The notes under the pieces are model-generated. The model was not told the DNA's origin. It was given only the letters and a program-made list of their open reading frames with translations, and did no database searches. Both the position numbers and the translations under genes were made by a program. DNA of 64,000 nt. Source: Flavobacterium amniphilum. GTDB lineage: Bacteria; Bacteroidota; Bacteroidia; Flavobacteriales; Flavobacteriaceae. This document shows positions 45,554 to 54,656 of this stretch, in pieces. Location of the stretch: the NCBI RefSeq assembly GCF_023634845.1, contig NZ_JAMLJL010000002.1, forward strand, positions 62,001-126,000, in the 5' to 3' direction. Every line of letters starts with the position of its first letter. Position 1 is the stretch's first letter.

Positions 45554-46738
45554 GTGGCCGGATCAAAAAACATTCTCTCCCAGGAAGTTCAGACTTTTAT
45601 TGAAGAATCATTAACCGTGAATTTTTCGAAATTAGCCTTACAGAAAAATCCTTTCCCGGAAATTTCCTGGAACGAAATTTTAACTCAAATAGCATCTAAG
45701 TTAAAAGCCAAAGATAAATTACCGACTTGGTTTCAAACAAAAGACATACTCTATCCGAGTAAATTATCGATTGAACAGACTTCCTCAGAAATCACCGCGC
45801 AGCATAAAGCATCCATAATTTCAGGAGAAAGCATAATCGATTTAACAGGAGGATTTGGTGTTGATGCCTACTACTTTTCGAAAAGATTTAAAAAAGTAAT
45901 TCATTGCGAATTAAAAGAAGATTTACAGGCAATCGTTTCAAACAATATTGAAAAACTCAAACTTACAAATGTCGAATCCTTACTTGGAGACAGTACAGAG
46001 ATATTGCAAAAATTAAATCATAAATTCGACTGGATCTATATTGATCCGTCACGCAGAAGTGACGCAAAAGGTAAAGTATTCATGCTACAGGACTGCTTAC
46101 CAAATGTCCCTGCCAATTTAAATTCATATTTCAATTACACATCCAACATTTTAATAAAAACCGCTCCCATTCTTGATATATCGGCAGGTATAAACGAACT
46201 GGAATTTGTTAAGGAAATTCATATTGTCGCATTAAATGGTGAAGTAAAAGAAGTTCTTTGGCTATTGGAGAATAATTATTCAGGAAAAATAAAAATTAAA
46301 ACAATTAATTTAAATAAAGAACAAAATGAAGAATTTGACTTTGTCATGGGAGATAATTTAAACTTCCCGGATTATGGATTACCAAAAAAGTTTATTTACG
46401 AACCCAATGCCGCAATTTTAAAATCAGGCGCTTTTGATCAGGTTGCAATTCATTACTCATTAGAAAAACTACATCAACATTCACACCTCTATACTTCAAT
46501 TGATTTAATTGATTTTCCGGGAAGAAAATTTAAAATCAGCAATACTTTTGACTACAACAAATCCAATATGAAAAAATTTATGTTGGAACAGAAAGCAAAT
46601 ATCACTATTCGGAATTTCCCCGAGACCGTTGAAAATATCAGGAAAAAATGGAAAATAAGTGATGGAGGAAATATCTATTCTTTTTTTACAACTGATTTGA
46701 ATAACAGTAAAATTGTTTTAATTTGCGAAAAAATTTAA
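45554..46738 (+). CDS. THUMP-like-domain class I methyltransferase
   Basis: 394 residues starting at GTG (45554); no ATG lies near the N-terminus. A helical N-terminal part is followed by a Rossmann methyltransferase with motif I SIIDLTGGFGVDAYYF near residue 95, an acidic end of strand 2 (VIHCELKED), and motif IV WIYIDPSRRSDAKGKV near 160. The DPSRR motif and the C-terminal THUMP-like domain (KKFIYEPNAAILKSGAFD, NYNKSN-like segments) identify a family whose substrate, probably an RNA, is unknown to me. Followed after 5 bases by a small exported protein gene. Confidence 0.85.
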   Translation: MAGSKNILSQEVQTFIEESLTVNFSKLALQKNPFPEISWNEILTQIASKLKAKDKLPTWFQTKDILYPSKLSIEQTSSEITAQHKASIISGESIIDLTGGFGVDAYYFSKRFKKVIHCELKEDLQAIVSNNIEKLKLTNVESLLGDSTEILQKLNHKFDWIYIDPSRRSDAKGKVFMLQDCLPNVPANLNSYFNYTSNILIKTAPILDISAGINELEFVKEIHIVALNGEVKEVLWLLENNYSGKIKIKTINLNKEQNEEFDFVMGDNLNFPDYGLPKKFIYEPNAAILKSGAFDQVAIHYSLEKLHQHSHLYTSIDLIDFPGRKFKISNTFDYNKSNMKKFMLEQKANITIRNFPETVENIRKKWKISDGGNIYSFFTTDLNNSKIVLICEKI

Positions 46739-46743
46739 ATAAA

Positions 46744-47328
46744 ATGAAATTCCGAATTTTAGCTCTTTTACTATTAGTAACAACTTTTTCTTTTGCTCAA
46801 AAACCTTGTGAATTCGTAACCAATGTGACAGATTCAATAGGTACCTACAAAGAGACGAAAAGTTGTTTGGTTTACGAAAAAGTTTTCGGAAATTCAGCGC
46901 AATTAATTTTTTTATCATTAGCAAGCGAGAATGACACTCCAATGCTAAAACTACAGGTAATCCAAAAAAGCAAAGATTTCATCACACCTAAGTGTATTGA
47001 TACTGCATCAAAATTATTTTTCCAGTTATCTAACGGAAAAGTAATCTCACTTGTTTATGCAGATGAAGGAAAATGTGATAATTTAATTTACAATCAGGCC
47101 GAAAAGGAAAACAACCGTTTTTTGGAAGCCAGCTTCTTTTTCCTGAAGAATGATTTTGAAGATTTAAAAAAATACTCCATTTCTTTGATGAAGATCAACT
47201 ATTCTTCAGGTGCAATCGATTATGTTTTACCAAAAGCAATTGTTTCTGAAAAAATAGGCACCACCTCCAGTCCGGAAAATTTCTTCAAAGACAACTATAA
47301 TTGTTTATTTACGGACAGTTCCAAGTAA
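46744..47328 (+). CDS. Hypothetical exported protein
   Basis: 194 residues from the ATG at 46744; the frame is open from a TTG at 46723, inside the previous gene, which I reject because the signal peptide (MKFRILALLLLVTTFSFAQ) begins at the ATG. The mature part starts near Q20 and contains two pairs of cysteines. I do not recognise a domain. It is probably co-transcribed with the methyltransferase. Its 3' end overlaps the convergent dipeptidase gene by 20 bases. Confidence 0.7.
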   Translation: MKFRILALLLLVTTFSFAQKPCEFVTNVTDSIGTYKETKSCLVYEKVFGNSAQLIFLSLASENDTPMLKLQVIQKSKDFITPKCIDTASKLFFQLSNGKVISLVYADEGKCDNLIYNQAEKENNRFLEASFFFLKNDFEDLKKYSISLMKINYSSGAIDYVLPKAIVSEKIGTTSSPENFFKDNYNCLFTDSSK

Positions 47329-47920
47329 AATTAGACACTTTATCCTTTTTGGATCCTTTTAGGTTATAATGCCACCATTCACTGTTAAGGGCTTCAAAGC
47401 CATTACGGAGCATTATTCTTTTTAATAGTTTTCTGTTTTTCAATATCACCTTTTCGAATTGATCATAGGAATGTGCTGATTCCGGACCGAAATGATCAAA
47501 ACCGGCTCCCATATCCAATTCATTTCCATTTTCATCAACAAGGGTGATATCAATAGCTCCTCCTCTATTGTGAATAGACCCTCTGGCTGGATTAGCTACA
47601 TAATCTGGATCAGAAACAATTGACCACATTTTTTTTTGTACATCTAAAGGGCGGTAACAATCGAATATTTTAATCCTGTAACCCTTTCTCTTAAAACATT
47701 TACTGGCATCAGCCAATGCCTTGACTGTTTTAAGCCTCAAAAAACATTCGTCACATTCATACACCTTTGTCTTTAAAAAATTATCTGTAGTGGCGTATTT
47801 CATATCAAATACTAAATCACTTACATAATCTTTACTATTTACAAATGTTGTGTCGGAAATTTCCTGGGCACTAACCAATTCAAGACAGAATAATAAAGAA
47901 AGTAAGTAATAATATTTCAT
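47309..47920 (-). CDS. D-alanyl-D-alanine dipeptidase, VanX/DdpX-like (M15D)
   Basis: 203 residues from the ATG at 47920; an upstream in-frame ATG at 47995 lies in the tRNA-Arg gene and is rejected. Signal peptide ends LVSAQ. The family motifs are KYATTDNFLK, FDCYRPLDVQKKMW, SIHNRGGAIDITL (first zinc His and Asp, SxHxxGxxxD) and SEWWHY (catalytic Glu and the second zinc His). It hydrolyses D-Ala-D-Ala; without a VanH/VanA neighbour it is most likely for peptidoglycan recycling or use of D-Ala rather than vancomycin resistance. The tRNA terminator precedes it. Confidence 0.88.
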   Translation of the reverse strand: MKYYYLLSLLFCLELVSAQEISDTTFVNSKDYVSDLVFDMKYATTDNFLKTKVYECDECFLRLKTVKALADASKCFKRKGYRIKIFDCYRPLDVQKKMWSIVSDPDYVANPARGSIHNRGGAIDITLVDENGNELDMGAGFDHFGPESAHSYDQFEKVILKNRKLLKRIMLRNGFEALNSEWWHYNLKGSKKDKVSNFTWNCP

Positions 47921-47960
47921 TTGTTGTTTTTTCAGAAATTTACTTAAAAAAAAGAAATAA

Positions 47961-47985
47961 AAAAAGCCCCACATTTGTGGGGCTT
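47961..47985 (-). terminator. Terminator of the tRNA operon
   Basis: AAGCCCCACA (47964-47973) pairs perfectly with TGTGGGGCTT (47976-47985); a T run follows on the minus strand. It lies directly after tRNA-Arg. Confidence 0.88.
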
Positions 47986-47987
47986 TG

Positions 47988-48061
47988 TGATCCAATCAGG
48001 ATTCGAACCTGAGACCTACTGCTTAGAAGGCAGTTGCTCTATCCAGCTGAGCTATTGGACC
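47988..48061 (-). tRNA. tRNA-Arg(TCT)
   Basis: 74 bases on the minus strand. Acceptor GGTCCAA/TTGGATC, D arm GCTC/GAGC, anticodon stem ACTGC/GCAGT with loop CTTCTAA (anticodon TCT), T arm TCAGG-TTCGAAT-CCTGA, discriminator A. CCA is not encoded. Last of three tRNAs in one unit. Confidence 0.95.
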
Positions 48062-48096
48062 TCATTTTAGTAAACTAAAACAATTTATCATCTTTG

Positions 48097-48171
48097 TCGG
48101 GGTGGCAGGATTCGAACCTGCGACCTCCTGGTCCCAAACCAGGCGCGATGACCGGGCTACGCTACACCCCG
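48097..48171 (-). tRNA. tRNA-Pro(TGG)
   Basis: 75 bases on the minus strand. Acceptor CGGGGTG/CACCCCG, anticodon stem CCTGG/CCAGG with loop TTTGGGA (anticodon TGG), T arm GCAGG-TTCGAAT-CCTGC, discriminator A, and no encoded CCA. Confidence 0.95.
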
Positions 48172-48177
48172 AAAAAG

Positions 48178-48261
48178 CGGAGAGACAGGGACTCGAACCC
48201 TGGCGACGGTTACCCGTCGACAGATTAGCAATCTGCTCCGTTACCACTCCGGCACCTCTCC
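48178..48261 (-). tRNA. tRNA-Ser(GCT)
   Basis: 84 bases on the minus strand with the long variable arm expected for serine (CGACGGGTAACCGTCG). Acceptor GGAGAGG/TCTCTCC, anticodon stem GCAGA/TCTGT with loop TTGCTAA (anticodon GCT), T arm CAGGG-TTCGAGT-CCCTG, discriminator G. First gene of the tRNA unit. Confidence 0.95.
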
Positions 48262-48295
48262 TATTTTGCAAAGAACTTGATCATTTTTGCGGTTG

Positions 48296-48326
48296 CAAAT
48301 GTAGCACAACAAAGTATTATTACCAA
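48296..48326 (-). promoter_or_regulatory. tRNA operon promoter
   Basis: Minus strand TTG (48326-48324), 20 bases, TACATTTG (48303-48296): exact sigma-ABfr consensus, 35 bases before tRNA-Ser. Confidence 0.8.
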
Positions 48327-48491
48327 CTTTTAGAGCAACTTTTTTTGGTTTTTTTTAAAGAAAATTCTTTTAAAGCTAATAATCAACAACATACAAATTA
48401 ACTATTTTTTAAATATTAAATAATATCATAATGAAAATTCCAGTTTGCATTAAAATTAGTAAATTCGCAAAACTAAATTAGAAAACACAAA

Positions 48492-49667
48492 ATGAAAAAA
48501 GTTGTTATTGTTTCAGCTGTCCGTACTCCAATAGGTAGTTTTATGGGAGCTTTATCCAGCGTACCTGCTCCACAATTAGGCGCTACTGCTATTAAAGGGG
48601 CTTTAAATAAAATTAATTTAGACCCTGCTTTAGTTAATGAAGTTTATATGGGTAATGTTGTTCAGGCTGGTGTTGGACAGGCTCCGGCAAGACAAGCTGC
48701 TCTTTTTGCAGGACTATCAAACGAAGTGGCTTGTACTACCGTAAATAAAGTATGTGCATCAGGGATGAAATCAGTTATGATGGGAGCTCAGGCTATCATG
48801 TGTGGTGATGCAGAGATTGTTGTGGCTGGAGGTATGGAAAATATGAGTTTGATTCCTCATTATGTTCATATGAGAAATGGAATGAAATTCGGACCGACTT
48901 CTTTAGTAGATGGTATGCAAAAAGACGGATTGGTTGATGTATACGATCAACAAGCAATGGGAGTTTTTGCCGACTTATGTGCTACAGAACACAATATCTC
49001 ACGTGAAGAGCAGGATAATTTCGCTATTCAATCCTATACACGTTCTGCAAATGCATGGGATGCCGGTAAATTTAATGAAGAAATTGTTCCCGTAACAATT
49101 CCACAAAGAAAGGGAGACCCAATTGTTGTTACAAAAGATGAAGAGTACACTAATGTAAAATTAGACAAGATTCCTGCTTTAAATGCTGTATTTACAAAAG
49201 AAGGAACCGTAACAGCAGCAAATGCTTCAACAATAAACGATGGTGCAGCTGCAATGGTTTTAATGAGCGAAGAAAAAGCAAATGAATTAGGATTAAAGCC
49301 TTTAGCATACATTAAAGGATATGCTGATGCAGCGCAGGAACCAAAATGGTTTACAACGGCTCCCGCAAAAGCTTTACCTAAAGCTTTAAACAAAGCCGGT
49401 ATAACCTTAGGAGATGTTGACTTCTTCGAATTCAACGAAGCTTTCTCGGTTGTAGGATTGGCTAATGCAAAAATTTTAGGCTTAGACAATGATAAAGTCA
49501 ATGTAAATGGTGGAGCTGTTTCTTTAGGTCATCCTCTTGGATGCTCAGGCGCAAGAATCATTGTTACATTAATTAATGTATTAGCACAAAACAATGCAAA
49601 AACAGGTGCTGCTGCTATCTGTAACGGTGGTGGTGGTGCTTCTGCAATTGTTATCGAAAGAGCTTAA
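48492..49667 (+). CDS. Acetyl-CoA C-acetyltransferase (thiolase)
   Basis: 391 residues. Thiolase that condenses or cleaves acyl-CoA with acetyl-CoA, used in fatty acid or branched-chain amino acid breakdown or acetoacetyl-CoA formation. N-terminal IVSAVRTPIGSFMGAL, active-site cysteine in VNKVCASGMKSV (C88), GGMENMS, FFEFNEAFSVV, and the C-terminal GGAVSLGHPLGCSGARI with His and the second Cys, and CNGGGGASAIVIE. Length and the sequence around C88 fit biosynthetic-type acetyl-CoA acetyltransferases. Context (no beta-oxidation genes next to it) does not settle the pathway. Confidence 0.93.
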   Translation: MKKVVIVSAVRTPIGSFMGALSSVPAPQLGATAIKGALNKINLDPALVNEVYMGNVVQAGVGQAPARQAALFAGLSNEVACTTVNKVCASGMKSVMMGAQAIMCGDAEIVVAGGMENMSLIPHYVHMRNGMKFGPTSLVDGMQKDGLVDVYDQQAMGVFADLCATEHNISREEQDNFAIQSYTRSANAWDAGKFNEEIVPVTIPQRKGDPIVVTKDEEYTNVKLDKIPALNAVFTKEGTVTAANASTINDGAAAMVLMSEEKANELGLKPLAYIKGYADAAQEPKWFTTAPAKALPKALNKAGITLGDVDFFEFNEAFSVVGLANAKILGLDNDKVNVNGGAVSLGHPLGCSGARIIVTLINVLAQNNAKTGAAAICNGGGGASAIVIERA

Positions 49668-49688
49668 ATAAATTTATAAATTATCAGT

Positions 49689-49711
49689 TATAAGCCATAA
49701 AACTGCTTATA
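49689..49711. repeat. Simple AT-rich inverted repeat between thiolase and NlpC/P60 genes
   Basis: TATAAGC (49689-49695) and GCTTATA (49705-49711) within a spacer made of repeated CATAA/CTCATAA words. It resembles decayed simple repeats and may be only that. Confidence 0.4.
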
Positions 49712-49741
49712 GCTCATAATTCATAACTCAAATTGTATTCA

Positions 49742-50503
49742 ATGTTTGGTATTTGTAATCTGGCCAATATTCCTCTACGTATAGAACCAAGTGACAGAAG
49801 TGAATTAGTTTCACAAGTTTTATTTGGTGAACATTTTATTGTTTTAGAACAAAATCTGAAATGGTCCAAAATTAAATTAGCTTTTGATGAATATGAAGGT
49901 TGGATTGATAATAAACAATTTAAAGCCATTGAAGAAGAACAGTACAATCAACTTTCAAAAGACGCAATTGTACTGAATGCTGATTTGATTGAATACATTA
50001 CCTCTCCTGACAATTTATTAATGCCAATTCCGCTTGGATCTTCATTGTCTTTTTTAAATTATGAGAGTATAAACACTGAAAATCTTTCTTTTGAAGGAGC
50101 AAAAATCAGTGGTATGAAAGCTAAGCAGCAAATAATCGAAATCGCTTTTATGTATCTGAATGCTCCTTATTTATGGGGAGGCAAGACCCCTTTCGGTATC
50201 GATTGTTCAGGTTTTACCCAAATGGTATACAAACTCAATGGACACAATTTATTGAGGGACGCATCCCAACAGGCGACTCAAGGTGATGCATTAAGTTTTA
50301 TTGAAGAAAGCGAACCAGGTGATTTAGCTTTTTTTGATAATGATGAAGGTAATATCATACATGTAGGAATTATTATGGAAAACAATTACATCATTCATGC
50401 AAGCGGAAAAGTCCGTATTGACCGTTTAGACCATCTAGGTATCTATAATGCCGAAATCAATAGACACACACACAAATTAAGGGTTATTAAAAAGATCATA
50501 TAA
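49742..50503 (+). CDS. NlpC/P60 family (C40) peptidase with N-terminal SH3-like domains
   Basis: 253 residues from the ATG at 49742; an in-frame TTG at 49733 is possible but less likely. No signal peptide is visible, so action inside the cell on recycled murein peptides is possible, as for related gamma-D-glutamyl-L-diamino acid peptidases. The N-terminal part (about 1-60, LRIEPSDRSELVSQVLFGEHF, WSKIKL-YEGWID) is an SH3-like domain. The C-terminal protease has catalytic Cys in GIDCSGFTQ (C155), His in IIHVGII (H207) and a third polar His in IIHASG (H219). Terminator directly after. Confidence 0.9.
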   Translation: MFGICNLANIPLRIEPSDRSELVSQVLFGEHFIVLEQNLKWSKIKLAFDEYEGWIDNKQFKAIEEEQYNQLSKDAIVLNADLIEYITSPDNLLMPIPLGSSLSFLNYESINTENLSFEGAKISGMKAKQQIIEIAFMYLNAPYLWGGKTPFGIDCSGFTQMVYKLNGHNLLRDASQQATQGDALSFIEESEPGDLAFFDNDEGNIIHVGIIMENNYIIHASGKVRIDRLDHLGIYNAEINRHTHKLRVIKKII

Positions 50504-50504
50504 A

Positions 50505-50535
50505 AAAAGTCCTGAGTTAAACTCAGGACTTTTTT
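50505..50535. terminator. Bidirectional terminator between NlpC/P60 and TPR genes
   Basis: AAGTCCTGAGT pairs with ACTCAGGACTT around TAA, with A and T runs on either side. Confidence 0.92.
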
Positions 50536-50553
50536 ATATTTACAATCGCTCAA

Positions 50554-51831
50554 TTATTTTTTAGCTTTCAATGCTTTTGCTTTATCTGTCATATCTAAAG
50601 CATAATACATATTTAAAAGCGTAGTTTTTATATCCTGATCATCAGACAGCAATTCATTAGCTTTTTCCAAGAAAGGAATAACTGATTTGTATAAAGTTGC
50701 TCTTTTAGCTTTTAGAACATCATACTTTTTGTTATCAGCATCAGAAGTACCTAATTTATTCATTGCATCAACAATTTCTTTTTCTCCTTCTAATTTTAAA
50801 GCTGATAAGTTGATATAAGCGTTTTTATACTTTGGATCAATTTCAATAGCTTTTAAATAATAACCTTCAGCATCAACTTTTGCCTGCTTATCTCCTGATT
50901 GACTACTGATTACTCCTAAGTTATAATACAAATCGGCATTATTAGGGTTTTTGGCTAATGCTTCAGAAACTAATTTCTTATACATTTCATAATCCTTAGT
51001 CTGCAAATATAAATCTGCTTCTGACAAAATTAAAGAAACATCTTCAGGATTATTTGCTCTCGCCTCACCCATAGATTTTTTTGCTGCAGGAACATCTCCC
51101 TTTTGAATGTATAACAAAGAAATATTCTTTGCAATTTCACCTCTTTTAGAAGGAACATGCTCTGTTTTAGGCTCATAATGCGTTCCAATTTTCACAGCCT
51201 GATCTCTTTGGGCAGCAGAAGGGAAAGTTTGCTCTTGATCATTAGCTTTAAATTTAGCTGTATAATTTGTTGCTTTACCTGAATATTTTACATCTTTCAA
51301 TTTTTTGTAATAATCCAAAGCCAAATCATAATCTTGTGCATTCAAGGCATAGTTAGCCGCATAATACAACATAACTGTATCCTTTTTATCAATTGAATAA
51401 GTTTGGTATAATTTCAAAGCACCCGTTTTGAATTTTTTAGCATCAATATCAGCAATTGCACTATTACGCACTTGTTCTTTCAATTCGGTCAAAGATGTTT
51501 GCGCCTGGGTAGTATATTTTACTTTCCCTGAATTTTCTTCAACTAACATCAAATCACTGTAAGCTTTTGCTGCTTCAGCTAAATTTTTATCAACTTCAAC
51601 ATTCTTTTTAGCCAATTCAAAAGAAGCATTACCCTTTAAAAAATGATATTGTGCTTTTTGTGCTTCATCAGCATTAACAATCATATTTTCTATTCCTGCT
51701 AAAATTTCTTTTGCTTCAGCAGCATTACCTGATTTTAAAGATTTTTCAGCAGCTTTTAACTGATCTTTTTGAGCAAAAGTTGCCACCGATGCAAATAAAG
51801 CCGTAGCAATTGCTAAATTTTTAATTTTCAT
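50554..51831 (-). CDS. Exported tetratricopeptide repeat protein
   Basis: 425 residues. Signal peptide (MKIKNLAIATALFASVATFAQ). TPR-like helical repeats run through the chain, with recognisable ones near residues 155-190 (YYAANYALNAQDYDLALDYYKKL), 240-330 (NPNNADLYYNLGVISSQ..., AEGYYLKAIEIDPKYKNAYINLSAL). It is likely a periplasmic scaffold; partner unknown. It follows gyrA by 20 bases on the same strand, so it shares the gyrA transcript, an arrangement I know from other Bacteroidota gyrA loci. The stop is followed by the bidirectional terminator. Confidence 0.85.
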   Translation of the reverse strand: MKIKNLAIATALFASVATFAQKDQLKAAEKSLKSGNAAEAKEILAGIENMIVNADEAQKAQYHFLKGNASFELAKKNVEVDKNLAEAAKAYSDLMLVEENSGKVKYTTQAQTSLTELKEQVRNSAIADIDAKKFKTGALKLYQTYSIDKKDTVMLYYAANYALNAQDYDLALDYYKKLKDVKYSGKATNYTAKFKANDQEQTFPSAAQRDQAVKIGTHYEPKTEHVPSKRGEIAKNISLLYIQKGDVPAAKKSMGEARANNPEDVSLILSEADLYLQTKDYEMYKKLVSEALAKNPNNADLYYNLGVISSQSGDKQAKVDAEGYYLKAIEIDPKYKNAYINLSALKLEGEKEIVDAMNKLGTSDADNKKYDVLKAKRATLYKSVIPFLEKANELLSDDQDIKTTLLNMYYALDMTDKAKALKAKK

Positions 51832-51851
51832 TTTTAATTTTTTAAAATTAT

Positions 51852-54395
51852 TTATTCTTGGTTTTCAATTTCAGTTGAATCAACACCATCAATCAAATCA
51901 GTTCCTTCTTCTTCATTCTCATCTGATTCTTCTTCACGCATTACTTTACAAACTGCCGCAATCGAGTCTTTACCTTTAATATTAATTAAGCGGACTCCTT
52001 GTGTTGCACGTCCCATAACACGTAAATCAGAAACTTTCATACGAATCGTTAAGCCTGATTTATTGATAATCATTAAATCATCCTCGTCAGTCACATTGTT
52101 AATCGAAATCAATGCTCCTGTCTTTTCGGTGATGTTTAAGGTCTTAACCCCTTTACCACCTCGGTTGGTAATACGATACACATCTTCTCCGTCTTCATCC
52201 ACTAATTTAGTACGTTTTCCGTAACCGTTTTCAGTAACAACCAACAATTGCGTTTCGTTCACATCTTTAGTATCTACAGAAACCATGCCAATAACTTCGT
52301 CTTTTTCGTCCGCCAGCGTAATCCCTCGAACTCCTGAAGCTGTGCGACCCATCGGACGTGTTTTACCTTCTTCGAAACGGACTAATTTACCTGACTTAAC
52401 TGCTACCAACACCTGACTTTCTCCTGTTGTTAACTTTGCTTCCAATAATTCATCACCGTCCTTAATCGTAATTGCAGCAACACCATTTGTTCTTGGACGC
52501 GAATATTGCTCTAAAGACGTTTTCTTAACCTGACCTTCTTTAGTAACCATGATAACATAATGGTTGTTGATATATTCCTGATCTTTCAAATCCTGAGTAC
52601 AGATAAATGCTTTTACTTTGTCATCCTGCTCAATGTTGATAAGATTTTGAATTGCTCTTCCTTTTGCTGTTTTACTTCCTTCTGGAATTTCATACACGCG
52701 CATCCAGAAACATTTTCCTTTTTGTGTAAAGAACAACATGTACTGATGGTTTGTTGCCACATACATATGCTCAAGGAAATCTGAATCACGGGTACCGGCC
52801 GATTTTTGGCCAACTCCACCTCTATTCTGTGTTTTATACTCAGATAGAGATGTACGCTTAATATATCCGGCGTGAGAAATCGTGATCACCACCTGCTCAT
52901 CGGCGATTAAATCTTCAATACTTACATCACCACCAGAATATTCAATAGTTGAACGACGTTCGTCACCATACTTATCTCTGATTTCAGCCAATTCGTCTTT
53001 AATTACTCCCATACGCATTTCTTTGCTGGCAAGTAATTCTTTCAAATAGTTGATGGTTTTCATGATTTCATCATACTCAGCACGTAATTTATCTTGTTCA
53101 AGACCCGTTAACTGACGTAAACGCATCTCAACAATGGCACGTGCCTGGATTTCCGATAAATTGAAACGTTCAATTAACTTAGCTCTCGCTTCATCACCAT
53201 CTTTTGACGCTCTAATTAACGTAATAACTTCGTCAATATTATCTGAAGCAATAATTAAACCTTCTAAAATGTGTGCTCTTTCTTCCGCTTTTCTTAAATC
53301 GAATTGTGCCCTACGCGTTACAACATCATGTCTGTGTTCAACAAAATGATGAATCAAATCTTTTAAATTCAACATTTGCGGTCGGCCTTTCACCAATGCA
53401 ATATTGTTAACACTGAAAGATGATTGTAACTGTGTATATTTATATAAGGTATTTAAAACTACATTAGGAACTGCATCGCGCTTTAAAATATAAACGATAC
53501 GCATACCGTTTCTGTCCGATTCATCACGGATAGTGGAAATACCTTCAATTTTTTTATCATTAACCAAGTCGGCAGTATGCTTAATCATATTTGCCTTATT
53601 TACCTGATATGGAATTTCGTTAACAATAATTGCTTCACGACCTTCAACTTCTTCAAAACCAACTTTAGCCCTCATAACTACACGTCCACGACCAGTTTTG
53701 AACGCCTCACGAACACCATCCATACCATAAATAACACCTCCTGTAGGGAAATCAGGTGCTTTAATATGCGTGATTAACTCATCAATTTCGATGTCATTAT
53801 TATCAATATAAGCTAAAGTACCATCGATAACTTCGGTTAAATTGTGTGGCGCCATATTAGTCGCCATACCAACTGCAATACCGGATGCTCCGTTCACTAG
53901 TAAATTAGGAACTTTAGTTGGCATTACTTTTGGTTCTTCTAAAGTATCGTCGAAATTTAACTGAAAATCTACCGTTTCTTTTTCTATATCAGCAAGCATC
54001 TCTTCCGAGAACTTTTTCATTCTTGCCTCAGTATAACGCATCGCTGCCGGACTGTCACCGTCAATCGAACCAAAGTTACCCTGTCCGTCAACCATTAAGT
54101 AACGTAAACTCCAATCCTGAGCCATACGTACCATGGCATCATAAACCGAAGAATCTCCGTGCGGGTGGTACTTACCCAACACCTCTCCAACGATTCTAGC
54201 TGATTTTTTATGAGCTCTGTTTGAATATACTCCTAATTCATGCATCCCGAACAATACTCTGCGATGTACTGGTTTTAGACCATCTCTTACATCAGGTAAC
54301 GCACGCGACACAATAACTGACATCGAATAATCGATGTAAGCTGATTTCATTTCGTCTTCAATGTTAATTGGAATTAACTTTTCTCCTTCAGACAT
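51852..54395 (-). CDS. gyrA: DNA gyrase subunit A
   Basis: 847 residues. Breakage-reunion subunit of gyrase. The catalytic tyrosine is Y121 in [10 protein letters not shown]; the quinolone-determining region reads [12 protein letters not shown], with the sensitive-type Ser82 and Asp86. The C-terminal beta-pinwheel has a GyrA-box-like QNRGGVG (about 530) and repeated NRGGKG / [11 protein letters not shown] blades. The last about 30 residues are strongly acidic ([12 protein letters not shown]). Start [16 protein letters not shown] is typical for the family. Operon with the TPR gene; transcribed divergently from clpC. Confidence 0.97.
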   Translation of the reverse strand: MSEGEKLIPINIEDEMKSAYIDYSMSVIVSRALPDVRDGLKPVHRRVLFGMHELGVYSNRAHKKSARIVGEVLGKYHPHGDSSVYDAMVRMAQDWSLRYLMVDGQGNFGSIDGDSPAAMRYTEARMKKFSEEMLADIEKETVDFQLNFDDTLEEPKVMPTKVPNLLVNGASGIAVGMATNMAPHNLTEVIDGTLAYIDNNDIEIDELITHIKAPDFPTGGVIYGMDGVREAFKTGRGRVVMRAKVGFEEVEGREAIIVNEIPYQVNKANMIKHTADLVNDKKIEGISTIRDESDRNGMRIVYILKRDAVPNVVLNTLYKYTQLQSSFSVNNIALVKGRPQMLNLKDLIHHFVEHRHDVVTRRAQFDLRKAEERAHILEGLIIASDNIDEVITLIRASKDGDEARAKLIERFNLSEIQARAIVEMRLRQLTGLEQDKLRAEYDEIMKTINYLKELLASKEMRMGVIKDELAEIRDKYGDERRSTIEYSGGDVSIEDLIADEQVVITISHAGYIKRTSLSEYKTQNRGGVGQKSAGTRDSDFLEHMYVATNHQYMLFFTQKGKCFWMRVYEIPEGSKTAKGRAIQNLINIEQDDKVKAFICTQDLKDQEYINNHYVIMVTKEGQVKKTSLEQYSRPRTNGVAAITIKDGDELLEAKLTTGESQVLVAVKSGKLVRFEEGKTRPMGRTASGVRGITLADEKDEVIGMVSVDTKDVNETQLLVVTENGYGKRTKLVDEDGEDVYRITNRGGKGVKTLNITEKTGALISINNVTDEDDLMIINKSGLTIRMKVSDLRVMGRATQGVRLINIKGKDSIAAVCKVMREEESDENEEEGTDLIDGVDSTEIENQE

Positions 54396-54604
54396 AAGTA
54401 TTTATGTTATTAATTTATTTATTATTCAAAACGCGCTAATATACGTATTTCTGACTTTTTTACCAGCATGACAAACATCTAATTTCAATTTTTTATTAAC
54501 AATTAAAACAAATACTTTGGTTGATAAATTAAGGTAATTTTAACTTGGTTTTCAAATAATTTTTCGTCAATTAGCTGTCAGTACTACTATGAACGGAATG
54601 ATTT

Positions 54605-54635
54605 TTGCTTTTCCTTTCATAAATCATTAAATTTA
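54605..54635 (+). promoter_or_regulatory. Possible clpC promoter
   Basis: TTG (54605-54607), 20 bases, TAAATTTA (54628-54635), which misses the TAnnTTTG consensus only at the last base. The ATG lies 21 bases downstream. The rest of the 261-base gap between gyrA and clpC shows nothing else I can name. Confidence 0.45.
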
Positions 54636-54656
54636 CATTCAAATCCTTTTTAAGTC

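Noticed and set aside
47309..47920. Vancomycin resistance gene
   Set aside because: VanX-like sequence alone is not enough; no VanH, VanA or VanR/S neighbours are present, so a housekeeping D-Ala-D-Ala dipeptidase is more likely.
47921..47995. Longer VanX-like start at 47995
   Set aside because: It begins within tRNA-Arg and crosses the tRNA terminator; the signal peptide starts at 47920.
48062..48401. ORFs of 69 and 99 residues across the tRNA genes, on both strands
   Set aside because: They are antisense or sense readings of tRNA-Pro and tRNA-Ser; such peptides (GFEPATSW, GLEPW) are a well-known annotation artefact.
51852..54395. Quinolone-resistance substitutions in GyrA
   Set aside because: Ser82 and Asp86 at the key positions are the sensitive-type residues.
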